A DNA stretch of 64,000 nucleotides, from NCBI RefSeq assembly GCF_014648175.1, contig NZ_BMQP01000046.1, forward strand, positions 1 through 64,000, given 5' to 3'. Both the position numbers and the translations under genes were made by a program. Within the stretch, counting starts at the first letter, position 1, and each line of letters starts with the position of its first letter. Source of the stretch: Planobispora rosea. Its GTDB lineage: Bacteria; Actinomycetota; Actinomycetes; Streptosporangiales; Streptosporangiaceae. The notes below the pieces were generated by a model. It saw only the letters and a list, made by a program, of their open reading frames with translations. It was not told the origin of the DNA and made no database searches. This document shows, in pieces, positions 23,872 to 32,903 of the stretch.

Positions 23872-24777
23872 CTATGTCAGGTCGACGCCGGTGAGCCGGC
23901 GGGAGCGGTCCCAGAGGCGGGCCGCGAGGGCGGTGTCGGCGGCGGCGCCGGTGAAGGTCTCGAAGGTCGGGCGGGGATGGCGGGGGTGGCCCGGGCCGAT
24001 GTGCCTGCCGGTGGGGGCGGCGGCCTCGGTGGCCGCATAAAGGATCGGCGCGACGGCTGCATCGATCGGCAGCCGCAAGAAGACACCCAGCACGGATTGG
24101 ACCATGCGCGGCAAAAGCGCCGCCTCCCGGTCCAGGTCGGTCTTGGCCATGCCGGGGTGGGCGAGCAGGCTGCGGACCGGCGATCCGGCGGCGCGGAGAC
24201 GGCGGTCGAGCTCCAGGCCGAACAGGACGTTGGCGAGCTTGGAGGTGGCGTAGGCGCCCCCAGGTGAGTAGCGGCGTTCGGCGGACAGGTCGTCGAGGTC
24301 GAGGCGGCCCATCCGATAAAGGCCGGAGGCGACGGTCACCACGGCGCCGCCCTGGTCCATCCGGTCGAGAAGAAGGCCGGTCAGCGCGTAGTGGCCGAGG
24401 TGGTTGGTCGCCAGTTGGCTCTCCACTCCCTCGGGGCTCAGCCGGCGCGCTACCGTGCCGATGCCGCCGTTGTTCACCAGCGAATCGACGATCACGCCGT
24501 CGGCGCGCAGGCTGTCGGCGAAGCGCCGGACGGCGCGCAGGTCGAGCAGGTCGAGGTGGCGGACGTCGAGATCGGCCTCGGGGGTTTCGGCGCGTAACCG
24601 GTCCCGCACCCGGTCGCCCTTGGCGGTGTCCCGTACAGCCATGATCACCCGGCCGCCGCGCGCGGCGAGGTGGCGGGTGATCGCCGCCCCGAGGCCGCTG
24701 CTGGCGCCGGTGACGACGAAGGTGCGGCCGGTCTGGTCGCCGAGATCGGCGACACTCCAGTCCACGGCGCTGCCCAT
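23872..24777 (-). CDS. SDR family oxidoreductase
   Basis: A 301-aa short-chain dehydrogenase of the retinol-dehydrogenase-like classical group. The cofactor loop TGASSGLG is at about 25-32, NNGGIG at about 105, the catalytic serine in VTVASGLY and Y-A-T-S-K at about 200. A basic residue after the loop (MAVRD) favours NADP. Substrate unknown. ATG 24777 is preceded by GGGAGGG. It is divergent from a TetR gene over 85 bp that contain two identical-pattern operators, one overlapping its TTGACA -35 box. Confidence 0.92.
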   Translation of the reverse strand: MGSAVDWSVADLGDQTGRTFVVTGASSGLGAAITRHLAARGGRVIMAVRDTAKGDRVRDRLRAETPEADLDVRHLDLLDLRAVRRFADSLRADGVIVDSLVNNGGIGTVARRLSPEGVESQLATNHLGHYALTGLLLDRMDQGGAVVTVASGLYRMGRLDLDDLSAERRYSPGGAYATSKLANVLFGLELDRRLRAAGSPVRSLLAHPGMAKTDLDREAALLPRMVQSVLGVFLRLPIDAAVAPILYAATEAAAPTGRHIGPGHPRHPRPTFETFTGAAADTALAARLWDRSRRLTGVDLT

Positions 24778-24796
24778 GGTCCCTCCCAGAAATAAA

Positions 24797-24844
24797 CGGA
24801 TAACTCATCCGATTCAAGGCGACGGGAAACGGATTGTCAATCCG
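24797..24844. promoter_or_regulatory. Two CGGAT-N5-ATCCG operators between SDR and TetR genes
   Basis: CGGAT-aactc-ATCCG (24797-24811) and CGGAT-tgtca-ATCCG (24830-24844) are spaced 33 bp centre to centre, about three helical turns. The SDR promoter on the minus strand reads TTGACA (24840-24835), 17 bp, then TTGAAT, so site 2 overlaps the -35 and site 1 abuts the -10. The TetR protein is the likely binder. Confidence 0.7.
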
Positions 24845-24862
24845 GTTAGGTAGACTCGGGCC

Positions 24863-25429
24863 ATGACCTCGCTGCGTGCCGATGCCGCCCGCAACCGCGC
24901 GCTCCTGCTGGCGACGGCACGTCAGGCGGTCGCCTCGGGTGACCTGTCGCTGCAGCTCAACGAGCTGGCCCGTCGCGCGGGCGTGGGCGTGGGCACCGTA
25001 TACCGGCACTTCCCCACCCGCCGGGTGCTGCTGGAGTCCCTGGCCGAGCCCGCCTTCGCCGCCGTCCTGGACGGCGCCCAGACCGCGTCCCTGCATGACG
25101 ATCCGCGGACGGGAGTCGAGATCCTGCTGCGGGCCCTGCTCCTGCAGCAACTGGCCGACCCCGCTTTCGCCGCGGTGATCGCCTCACCCTCCACCGACGA
25201 CGCGACCCCGCAGACCACCGCCCAGCGCAACGAGTTCAACACTCTGGCCAGGACGGTCCTCGCCCGCGCCCGCCAGAGCGGCGCCCTGCGTCCGGGACTC
25301 ACCGACGAAGACCTCCATCATCTGGTCTGCGGCACGGCCTTCGCGCTCGGCCTCGGCCCCACCCCGGCCGCCCGCGTCGACGCCTACCTGCGCGTCCTGC
25401 TCGACGGCGTCGCCGGCAAAGCGGAGTGA
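24863..25429 (+). CDS. TetR family transcriptional regulator
   Basis: A 188-aa repressor. HTH: RNRALLLATARQAVASGDLS, LQLNELARRAGVGVGTVYRH, FPTRRVLLESLAE. The C-terminal ligand domain resembles the SbtR/AcrR_C-type fold (A-A-V-I-A-S-P and a helical end). Divergent from the SDR gene, whose promoter it probably represses. TAGACT lies 6 nt before ATG, so its own message is likely leaderless. Confidence 0.92.
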   Translation: MTSLRADAARNRALLLATARQAVASGDLSLQLNELARRAGVGVGTVYRHFPTRRVLLESLAEPAFAAVLDGAQTASLHDDPRTGVEILLRALLLQQLADPAFAAVIASPSTDDATPQTTAQRNEFNTLARTVLARARQSGALRPGLTDEDLHHLVCGTAFALGLGPTPAARVDAYLRVLLDGVAGKAE

Positions 25430-25532
25430 CCACGCGCCCGACCGGCGAGTAGCCGCGCCAGGGCATCACACTCGCCGGACCGGGACGCGACTCCTCGGTT
25501 TCACCGCCGCGATCGCCTGTCATGCTGGCACC

Positions 25533-26327
25533 ATGCGGCACAAACAGGTCCTGGACGAACTCGCCGCCCCCGCGCTGATCCGGTCGATGGATGAGGATCT
25601 GGCCGGCTGGGTGGGGCGGCGGCTGCGGGACATGGGCGGGACCCGCGCCGAGGTCCGGCGGCTGGTGGTCGAGCCGATCCTGCGGCGTTGGCGGTGCCTG
25701 CTCCAAGCCACCGAGGTCGACACCACGACCCGCGACATCGCCTGGGTGGCCCTGGCCACGCTGGTGCACAAGTACGGCATGCGCGCCGACGACGTCACCG
25801 CCGCCGCCCTGAGGGCCATCGACGACCTCGATGAGGCCGCCGTGCTGTCGGCGGCGTTCACGCGGCGCTCCCCGGCGATCAGGGCCCTGCTGCAGTCGCC
25901 GCCGGTGCCGCCGGTGCGCCGGCCACCGCGGCGCCGGGCGGTGACTTTCCTGCGGCCCGCCGATGTCGTCTCCATCGAACTCGACGGAGCCTTCCACGCG
26001 GCCTTCGTCCTGCACCTGCACGAGGACAAGGGCGGGCAGTGCCCCGTCATCGAGTTCTACGCCGGTCGTTTCGCCGCTCCGCCGACGGTGCGGCAGTTGG
26101 CCGGCCGTCCCGCGGCCGGCGGCGCGCGGGTTCGCCACGCCCGCTTCAGCGTGTCGGGCCTGACCTACCTGCCCGATCCGGCCCGCCAGGTCAGGCTCGT
26201 GACCTCCCGGCATTCCGACAAGCCGCTGAGCGCCCCGCCCCGGCCGGGTGAGGGGCTCTACACGGTGACCGACCTCATCTCCTTGCAGCAGAGCATGACG
26301 ATGTTGTTCGCCGACACCGGCGAATGA
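25533..26327 (+). CDS. Hypothetical protein
   Basis: A 264-aa protein with no recognised domain. The N-terminal 125 residues are helical (LDELAAPALIRSMDEDLAGW, ALATLVHKYGMRADDVTAAA); a proline/arginine hinge follows, and the C-terminal half is beta-rich (VTFLRPADVVSIELDGAFHA, CPVIEFYAGRFAAPP) with conserved-looking HLHEDKGG. No signal peptide or membrane span. Its stop overlaps the next small frame (ATGA). No Shine-Dalgarno; possibly leaderless. Confidence 0.65.
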   Translation: MRHKQVLDELAAPALIRSMDEDLAGWVGRRLRDMGGTRAEVRRLVVEPILRRWRCLLQATEVDTTTRDIAWVALATLVHKYGMRADDVTAAALRAIDDLDEAAVLSAAFTRRSPAIRALLQSPPVPPVRRPPRRRAVTFLRPADVVSIELDGAFHAAFVLHLHEDKGGQCPVIEFYAGRFAAPPTVRQLAGRPAAGGARVRHARFSVSGLTYLPDPARQVRLVTSRHSDKPLSAPPRPGEGLYTVTDLISLQQSMTMLFADTGE

Positions 26328-26578
26328 GCTCCGCCGCCCGCCGCTCCACCGACGACCGGGCGCAGGCGCAGGCACTGGCGGAGAGCTCTTCGTGGAGGGG
26401 CAGGATCCCCAGGAAGCTGTCCGCTGTGTCCTCGGTCCTCATGCTGCTGATCGCACTGGTGGGAATTCCGTTCCTCATCCTCGAGACCGCTGTGCCCGAG
26501 CTGAGCTGGGCGAGACATTCCCGGCCGCGATCGGCCCGCCAGGAGACCATGTCATCCCCACTGGCGCCCGAGGCGTAG
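26324..26578 (+). CDS. Small single-pass membrane protein (doubtful)
   Basis: An 84-codon frame whose ATG overlaps the stop of the preceding gene. One hydrophobic helix is predicted at about residues 36-56 (VSSVLMLLIALVGIPFLI), preceded by basic residues. The C-terminal third is arginine/serine-rich and not conserved-looking. It could be a real partner of the upstream protein or a chance frame. Confidence 0.35.
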   Translation: MSSAARRSTDDRAQAQALAESSSWRGRIPRKLSAVSSVLMLLIALVGIPFLILETAVPELSWARHSRPRSARQETMSSPLAPEA

Positions 26579-26695
26579 GGAGGGCCACGTCGTCGGCCAG
26601 GTCCAGGCGGCGCCGTACGTGGTCGACGACCGCCTGCGGGATCTCCGGCCGGGAAAGGGGGACGGCCGTGCCGTCGGCTGCCGCGGCACAGCCGG

Positions 26696-28150
26696 TCAGC
26701 GGCTGTCGTCCGGGTGGTAGACGCTGAGGTCGCCGTGGGCCGACAGGACGCCGGCCAGGTCACCGGGTTTGCGCCGCAGGGTGGTGTCCAGGAAGGCGAG
26801 GGTGGTTGCGGCGACGACGTGCGGGCTCTCGGTACGGCCCAGGGAGCCGGTTATCGAGGGCACCGGCGGCAGGTACAGGGGGCCGTCCATGAAGGTGAGG
26901 TGTGCGGCGCCGGGGATGGTGAGCCGGTAGCTCGTCGCGGTGCTGAGCTTGAGGACCTCGGTGAGGCGGGGGAGGTAGCGCGGGTCGGTTCCGGGGGTGA
27001 TGGCCTGCGTGAGCGCGAGCGTCGGCCGGCCGAGGGCGGGAGTGGCGGGGCCGTGGGGGTAGCCGTCCAGATCGATGGCGGCGTCGAAGCGGTGGTCCTG
27101 CCGGGCGGCCTGCAAAGCGGCGGCACCCCCCATGGAGTGGCCGGCGACCGCGACCCGGCCGGTGTCCAGGCGCCCGGTCAGCGGGCCGGTGATCTCACCT
27201 CGGTCCAGCCGGTCCAGCCGGGTGAGGATGAAGCTGAGGTCGGCGGCCCGGACAGCCGTCCAGTCAGCCGACAGCCTGGCGTCCTCGTCCCGGTCTCCGG
27301 TGGAGGCGGTCGCGGTGTGAATCGTTCGGCCGTCGGCCAGGACGACGGCGGCGGAGTCATAAGGGTGGTCGAGGGCGGCGACCACATAGCCGTGGCTGGC
27401 CACCTCCTCCGCCCAGGCGGTGTTCTGGGTGCGCACTCCGCCCGACCCGGGAGAAAACAGCACGACCGGGAAGCGTTCGCCTCCACCGGCCACCGGGGCG
27501 TCGACGACCGAATGGGTGCGGGCACGCGGAATGCCGTCGACCAGGAAGCCGGGCAAGCCGACCTGGCGGGCGAGGGCCTCGGAGACGGTGCGCGCCTCGT
27601 GCTCGGTTTGTCCGAGGTACTGGGCCCGCTGCGCGCCCGCGGAGCTTTCTCGCGCGGGATACCAGAGCTGGGCCACGACCGTGCGCCGGTCGTGCGGGTC
27701 GGGGGTGAAGCTCTCGGGACGGCGCGGGTCGGTCCACTGCACCACGTGGGTGCCGACCGCGAAACGGCCCGACGGCTCGGGGAAGACGGGTACGGGGAAG
27801 GCCCAGGCGGCCACCGGACCGGTGGCGATCAGGCCGACGCAGGCCATCGATCCCGGCAACGCCAGCCACCATCGGGCCCGCCGCACCGGCTGGCCGGCAC
27901 GGCGCCGCAGCAGGGCAACGAGTGCGAACGGCAGCGCGACGGCAGCGCCTGCCAGTACCGGCAGCATCTGCCAGCGGATCCCCACCACGCTCAGCACGAT
28001 CGCGGACAGCACGACAAGCGCTCCCGCCGCGACCGTGACGCGTGGGCGGGCAGCGGGGGGAAGCCAGCGCGCCACCGCCAGCGCGACGGCGCCCAGCACG
28101 GCGAGAAACTCCAGGGGGGACATGTGCAGTCCCGCGATGATCTCAGTCAC
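26696..28150 (-). CDS. Membrane-anchored alpha/beta hydrolase (PAF-acetylhydrolase-like)
   Basis: A 484-aa protein. Three or four hydrophobic helices occupy about residues 1-115, then a platelet-activating-factor-acetylhydrolase/dienelactone-hydrolase-like domain faces outward: VVLFSPGSGG (oxyanion loop), nucleophile AGHSMGG, acid IDLDGY, and the late histidine in AAHLTFMDGP. Related in fold and order of motifs to the lipoprotein hydrolase at 55406. GTG 28150 follows GAGGATG; the frame upstream to 28267 is not protein-like. Substrate unknown, probably an ester or lipid outside the membrane. Confidence 0.88.
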   Translation of the reverse strand: MTEIIAGLHMSPLEFLAVLGAVALAVARWLPPAARPRVTVAAGALVVLSAIVLSVVGIRWQMLPVLAGAAVALPFALVALLRRRAGQPVRRARWWLALPGSMACVGLIATGPVAAWAFPVPVFPEPSGRFAVGTHVVQWTDPRRPESFTPDPHDRRTVVAQLWYPARESSAGAQRAQYLGQTEHEARTVSEALARQVGLPGFLVDGIPRARTHSVVDAPVAGGGERFPVVLFSPGSGGVRTQNTAWAEEVASHGYVVAALDHPYDSAAVVLADGRTIHTATASTGDRDEDARLSADWTAVRAADLSFILTRLDRLDRGEITGPLTGRLDTGRVAVAGHSMGGAAALQAARQDHRFDAAIDLDGYPHGPATPALGRPTLALTQAITPGTDPRYLPRLTEVLKLSTATSYRLTIPGAAHLTFMDGPLYLPPVPSITGSLGRTESPHVVAATTLAFLDTTLRRKPGDLAGVLSAHGDLSVYHPDDSR

Positions 28151-28427
28151 CCGGCCATCCTCAGGGCGGGGCACGCGATGCCGCATCGATCCCGGGTCTG
28201 CATCGTGTACGACCGGAGTCGCAGTCCGAGGCACGTCCCCGGTGCGACCGGAGTCGCAACCGAGCACGCGGGGCGAACGGCCGCATTGCCACTGCGGACG
28301 GTAGCGGGACTCCTCCTGCGGTCGTACCCCGGCGCGATGCCGTCAGACGGTGGACTCATGTGCCTCACGGGCCCGTGGCCTACTGTGACAGGGCCACCAT
28401 GATGTGCTGAATCGACAGGGACGTGTG

Positions 28428-29717
28428 ATGACCGAGGCGGCCGCAGAGCCCGGCGATGCCCACCCGGTGCACTACCGGGACCGCGTGCGGCGGACGAGGA
28501 CGGCCGCACGGCCGACGGGCTACCCCGGCCTGGCCTCCGTGCGAGCGGCGCGACTGGTGAGAGCCGCCCGGCGCCGGGGTCTCCGGCTGCCGCCCACGGT
28601 GTGGGACTCGCTGTTGCCGGCGCTGCTCCTGCTCAACATCATGACCACGCGCGCGCCGCACGAGCTTCCGGTGGCCGTGGCCCTCACCGCCGCCCTGGCA
28701 CTGCCCCTGGTATGGCGGCGCCGGGCCCCGCTCACGGTGTTCGGCGCCGTGGCGGCCGCGGCCTTCGTCCAGTGGCTGATGGACGTCCAGCTGCCGGCGG
28801 ATGTCGCCTTGCTGGTGGCTCTCTACACGGTGGCCGCGAACGCGGGTTGGCGCGGCACGCTCGTCTCCGGTGCCGTCGTGGAGGGCGGGGCCCTGCTGGC
28901 CTGCCTGCGCTGGACGACGGAAGGCGCGTTCCTGACCCCGTTCGTCGCGGTGACCGCGATGGTCGTCGCCGCAGCCGTCCTGGGGGTGAACGTGCGGACC
29001 ACACGCGCCTATCTCGCGGCCCTGGAGGAACGGGCCGCGCGCCTGGAGCAGCAACAGGACCAGCAGGCGCGCCTGGCCGTCGCCGAGGAGAGGACACGTA
29101 TCACCCGGGATATGCACGACATCGTCACCCACAACCTGTCCGTCATGGTCGCGCTCACCGACGCCGCCCTCTACGCGCAGCACCGCTCGCCCGACAAGGC
29201 CACCACCGCGATGCTCCAGATCTCCGAGACGGGCCGGCAGGCCCTGACCGACATGCGGCGCTCGTTGGGCATCCTGCGGACCGACGAACCGGACGCCGAG
29301 CGCCACCCGTTGCCGGGCATCGCACAACTGGAGACCCTCGCCGACCAGATGCGCGCCGCCGGGCTGCCGACCCGCGTCGAGGTCCGGGGCGGCCACACCC
29401 ACATACCCGCCACCGCACAACTGACCGTCTACCGCCTGGTACAGGAAGCCTTGACCAACACCCTCAAGCACACACCCGCCGGCACGCACGCCGAGGTACG
29501 GATACAGTGCTCAGCTGAGACCGTCACAGTGGACGTCACCGACAGCGGCCCCTGCCCGCCACCCGCCGGCGCCACACCGTCCGGTCACGGCATCCCCGGC
29601 ATGCGCGAGCGCTCGGCCGCCTACGGGGGGGCGTTGCAGGCCGGGCCCCTGCCGGGCGGCGGCTGGGGAGTTCACACCCGGCTCTTCCTCGGCAGCAGCG
29701 GAGCGGCGTCCGCATGA
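28428..29717 (+). CDS. Sensor histidine kinase, NarL/HisKA_3 type
   Basis: A 429-aa membrane kinase. Five or six hydrophobic helices lie between about residues 65 and 195, a coiled coil (EERAARLEQQQDQQARLAVA) follows, and the HisKA_3 box has its phospho-acceptor H230 in RDMHDIVTHNLSVMV. The HATPase_c domain has the N-box RLVQEALTNTLKHTP and G-box GHGIPGMRERSAAYGG. ATGA overlap with the response regulator gives a classical pair. Signal unknown; the short extracellular loops suggest membrane or envelope sensing. Confidence 0.94.
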   Translation: MTEAAAEPGDAHPVHYRDRVRRTRTAARPTGYPGLASVRAARLVRAARRRGLRLPPTVWDSLLPALLLLNIMTTRAPHELPVAVALTAALALPLVWRRRAPLTVFGAVAAAAFVQWLMDVQLPADVALLVALYTVAANAGWRGTLVSGAVVEGGALLACLRWTTEGAFLTPFVAVTAMVVAAAVLGVNVRTTRAYLAALEERAARLEQQQDQQARLAVAEERTRITRDMHDIVTHNLSVMVALTDAALYAQHRSPDKATTAMLQISETGRQALTDMRRSLGILRTDEPDAERHPLPGIAQLETLADQMRAAGLPTRVEVRGGHTHIPATAQLTVYRLVQEALTNTLKHTPAGTHAEVRIQCSAETVTVDVTDSGPCPPPAGATPSGHGIPGMRERSAAYGGALQAGPLPGGGWGVHTRLFLGSSGAASA

Positions 29718-30373
29718 CGATCCGCATCCTGATCGCCGACGACGAAGCGCTGCTCCGTATGGCCTTCAGCACGGTCCTGGAGGCCCAGCCCGACATGGCG
29801 CCGGTCGGCGAAGCCGCGGACGGCGCCCAAGCCGTACGCCTCGCCCGGGAACTGCGCCCCGATGTCGTCCTCATGGACGTCCGGATGCCCGGGACCGACG
29901 GGATCGAGGCGACCCGGCAGCTCATCCGGGTCTCCCCGCAGAGCAGGGTGCTGATCCTCACCACCTTCGACCTGGACGAATACGCCTTCGCCGGACTCAA
30001 CGCCGGAGCCTCGGGCTTCCTGCTGAAAAACGCCAGGCCCGAGGAGTTGCTCACCGCGATACGCAGCGTGGCCGCAGGCGACGCGGTGCTCTCCCCGCGG
30101 ATCACCCGCCTCCTGCTGGAGAACTTCCGCCCGCACATCCCCGGCGGCAGCCCCGGGCGCGACGAGCGGCTGAGCCGGCTCAGCGCCCGTGAGCGCGAGG
30201 TGCTCATCCAGGTGGGCCGCGGCCTGTCCAACACCGAGATCGCGGCCACCCTGTACCTCGCGGAAGCGACCGTGAAGTCCCATCTGGGGCGGATCCTGCA
30301 GAAGCTCGAACTCCGCGACCGGATACAGGCCGTGATCTTCGCCTACGAAAACCGCCTCATCCACCCGGCATGA
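29714..30373 (+). CDS. Response regulator, NarL/FixJ family
   Basis: A 219-aa regulator. The receiver has the acidic pair near residue 9, the phospho-acceptor D55 in LMDVRMPG, T in LTTFD and K in FLLKNARPEE. The LuxR-type HTH at about 150-212 reads LSAREREVLIQVGRGLSNTE and EATVKSHLGRILQKL. It is translated from the ATG overlapping the kinase stop and is its likely phosphorylation partner. Target genes are not evident, though the divergent hydrolase at 26696 is the nearest candidate. Confidence 0.95.
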   Translation: MTIRILIADDEALLRMAFSTVLEAQPDMAPVGEAADGAQAVRLARELRPDVVLMDVRMPGTDGIEATRQLIRVSPQSRVLILTTFDLDEYAFAGLNAGASGFLLKNARPEELLTAIRSVAAGDAVLSPRITRLLLENFRPHIPGGSPGRDERLSRLSAREREVLIQVGRGLSNTEIAATLYLAEATVKSHLGRILQKLELRDRIQAVIFAYENRLIHPA

Positions 30374-30435
30374 CGCCACCGCCCCAGACGCCGCCGCCCG
30401 ACTCGCAAAGAGCCCTCTCAGGCCGCGGTCCCCTT

Positions 30436-31230
30436 CTACCGCGCCACCCACGCGTGCACCGGTACGTGGTCCGACCATCCCTTCCTGGCGTAGTCGACGA
30501 AGCAACCCCGCATACGGCCGTCACCGGCGAACACATAATCGATCTTCCGCTTGCGGGTGACGTAGGTCCAGCGGTTGCGCGGATCGCATTCGTCGCGATC
30601 CGCGTAGGCGGCAGCCGCAGCGCGCGGCACCAGGTTGAGGTCACCGCCGATGACGCCCCGGCCGAGCTTGAACAGCTCGCGAAGCTGTCTGTGCCGGTAG
30701 GGAGCCCCCTGCTGCCTGTCATCGTAGGCCGAGCCGGACGAGAAGTGCGCCGTGCAGAACGCCCGGCCGGCCGTGCAAACCGCGTACCTGCGGGCGCCCC
30801 ACGGCGGCGAGGTCAGCGCGTGCACCTCGAAGCGGGCGCCCTGCTCGGCCACGGCCAGCGTGACGCTCTGCACCCCGCGCGCTCTGCCGTTCCGGTCCGG
30901 AAAGCACTGGTACGGCGAGCCGTCCGGGTGGGCCAACCCGGCCGACCTGACGCTCCACGCCCGGCCGGTGCGTGCCTCCAGTTCGCGCTCCAGGTCGGCG
31001 TCCGCACCCGTGCAGAACTCCTGAAGGAAGATCACGTCCGCCTTGGCGGCCAGCACGGCGACGTGCCAGGCCAGCTCGGCGGCGGGGCGGCGGAAGAGGG
31101 GGCAGCCGGGGTTGGTCCCCGCGCAGACGTTCCACGTCATCACGTGAAGCGCGGGGGCCGGCGCGGGCATGTTGAGGGACAGCAGTCCGGCGATCACGAG
31201 ATGTCTGATCATCATCGGTAATCTCATCAC
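30436..31230 (-). CDS. Secreted endonuclease/exonuclease/phosphatase family protein
   Basis: A 264-aa protein. A signal-peptide-like start (HLVIAGLLSLNMPAPAPA) precedes the DNase-I-like fold: MTWNVCAG, VIFLQEFCTG, GGDLNLVP, KIDYVFAGDG and SDHVPVHAW, which together provide the metal and catalytic His/Asp residues. Extracellular nuclease or phosphodiesterase activity is likely. The start is uncertain between 31230 and the ATGATG at 31215/31212, since no good Shine-Dalgarno is seen. Confidence 0.87.
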   Translation of the reverse strand: MMRLPMMIRHLVIAGLLSLNMPAPAPALHVMTWNVCAGTNPGCPLFRRPAAELAWHVAVLAAKADVIFLQEFCTGADADLERELEARTGRAWSVRSAGLAHPDGSPYQCFPDRNGRARGVQSVTLAVAEQGARFEVHALTSPPWGARRYAVCTAGRAFCTAHFSSGSAYDDRQQGAPYRHRQLRELFKLGRGVIGGDLNLVPRAAAAAYADRDECDPRNRWTYVTRKRKIDYVFAGDGRMRGCFVDYARKGWSDHVPVHAWVAR

Positions 31231-31298
31231 ACGTGGGCGGAGGCGTCCCCGGACATCTCATCCCGGGCATGATCGAGTGCCCTCCCCCAGCGCGGGCG

Positions 31299-32531
31299 CT
31301 ACTGCAGTTGGTCGCGGCGGCGGGTGAGGTAGGCGGTCTCGCCGGTGTTGCCGGCCAGCTCGATGGCCCGGTCGTAGGCCGCGCGTGACTGCCGACTCCG
31401 GCCCAGCCGGCGCAGCAGGTCGGCGCGGGTGGCGTGGTAGGCGTGATAGCCGGCCAACGCCCCGGCGAGGCGGTCGACGATGGCCAGCGCCACCTCCGGC
31501 CCGTCGAGCTCGGCCACGGCGATGGCCCGGTTGAGGGCGATGATCGGCGAGGGGTCGAGGCGGACGAGCTGGTCGTAGAGGGCGAGGACCTGCGACCAGT
31601 CGGTGTCGCGGATGTCGCGGGCGGAGGTGTGCACCGCGTTGATCGCGGCGAGGATCTGGTAGCGACCCGGAGCCACCCCGGCAGCGGCGGCGGCCAGGCG
31701 CTCGCGTACCAGCCGATGGCCTTCGGCGACCAGTTCCGTGTCCCAGGCCCCCCGGTCCTGCTCGGCCAGGGGGACCAGTTCGCCGTCGGCCGAGACCCGG
31801 GCGGGGCGGCGGGCCTCGATGAGCAGCATCAGCGCCAGCAGCCCGGTCACCTCCCCGTCCTGCGGCAGGAGCGCGCGGATCAGCCGGGTGAGCCGGATCG
31901 CCTCGGTGGTCAGGTCATGGCGTACGGGATCGGTATCGGGGCCGCTGGCCAGGTAGCCCTCGTTGAAGACGAGGAACAGGACGGCCAGGACGCCGGAGAC
32001 ACGAACCGGCAGATCGTCGGCGGACGGCATCCGATAGGGGATGCGAGCCGCCTTGATCTTGGCCTTCGCGCGGGTGATGCGCTGCTCCATGGTGGCCCCC
32101 TGGACCAGGAAGGCACGGGCGATCTCGGGCACGGTCAGACCTCCGACCATGCGCAGGGTCAGCGCCACGCGGGCCTCCATCGCCAGCGCCGGATGACAGC
32201 AGGTGAAGATCAGCCGTAGCCGGTCGTCATCGACGGCGCCGACAGGCTCGGGCGGGTCGTCGCGCGTCATCTGAGCCTCCCTGTGCTTGTCGTCGCGCCT
32301 GTTCTCACGCCGGATCCGGTCGATGGCCTTGCGGCTGGCGGTCGTGGTCAGCCAGGCACCGGGATTGGGCGGCACGCCGCCGGCCGGCCACCGCTCCACG
32401 GCGGTCGCGAACGCCTCGGCGGCGGCCTCCTCGGCGATGTCGAGGTCACCGAAACGCCTGGTCAGGGCGGCCACCACTCGCGCCCACTCGTCGTGGTGGG
32501 CGCGGGTGACCGCCTCCTCGGCGTCGCTCAC
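31299..32531 (-). CDS. ECF42-type RNA polymerase sigma factor
   Basis: A 410-aa sigma factor. Region 2 (RVVAALTRRFGDLDIAEEAA, WLTTTASRKAIDRIRR) and region 4 (LTLRMVGGLTVPEIARAFLV, MEQRITRAKAKIKAARIPYR) are followed by a long C-terminal extension with FNEGYLAS and TPR-like helices to the end (HATRADLLRRLGRSRQSRAA). This is the ECF42 architecture, which regulates through its extension instead of an anti-sigma factor and is encoded beside DGPF/YCII proteins, exactly as here. GTG 32531 overlaps the stop of the DGPF gene by GTGA. Confidence 0.93.
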   Translation of the reverse strand: MSDAEEAVTRAHHDEWARVVAALTRRFGDLDIAEEAAAEAFATAVERWPAGGVPPNPGAWLTTTASRKAIDRIRRENRRDDKHREAQMTRDDPPEPVGAVDDDRLRLIFTCCHPALAMEARVALTLRMVGGLTVPEIARAFLVQGATMEQRITRAKAKIKAARIPYRMPSADDLPVRVSGVLAVLFLVFNEGYLASGPDTDPVRHDLTTEAIRLTRLIRALLPQDGEVTGLLALMLLIEARRPARVSADGELVPLAEQDRGAWDTELVAEGHRLVRERLAAAAAGVAPGRYQILAAINAVHTSARDIRDTDWSQVLALYDQLVRLDPSPIIALNRAIAVAELDGPEVALAIVDRLAGALAGYHAYHATRADLLRRLGRSRQSRAAYDRAIELAGNTGETAYLTRRRDQLQ

Positions 32532-32851
32532 AGGAACGGCCGCACCTCGATCTTCCGATCGCAGACCTTCGACGCCTCCGCGGCGAGCTTGAGCACCACA
32601 TCCAGGTCGGGGGCCTCCCACACCCAGACGCCGGCGAGGTACTCCTTCGACTCCACGAAAGGCCCGTCGCTGAACACCGCCTGCTCGCCCCGGTTGTCGA
32701 CGACCGTGGCCGCGTCGGTGTCCGCGAGTCCGCCCGAGAAAACCCAGTACCCCCCGGCGATCAGCCGTTCGTTGAACGCGCTGATGGCAGGCCGCCTGTC
32801 CGTGCTGCCGGGATTGCTCTTGTCGTCGATCACGGAAACCAGGTACCGCAT
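32528..32851 (-). CDS. YCII-related DGPF-domain protein
   Basis: A 107-aa ferredoxin-like-fold protein with the diagnostic motif FSDGPFVESKEYLAGVWVWE. Proteins of this kind are the standard partners of ECF42 sigma factors; their chemistry is not settled. It overlaps the sigma gene and is 52 nt downstream of the RibD-like gene, so the three probably form one transcript. AGGAGA precedes the start at 32851. Confidence 0.9.
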   Translation of the reverse strand: MRYLVSVIDDKSNPGSTDRRPAISAFNERLIAGGYWVFSGGLADTDAATVVDNRGEQAVFSDGPFVESKEYLAGVWVWEAPDLDVVLKLAAEASKVCDRKIEVRPFL

Positions 32852-32903
32852 CTGAGAATCATCTCCTGTGGTGTGAGGACAGCGTGATCCGGTGACGGGG
32901 ACT

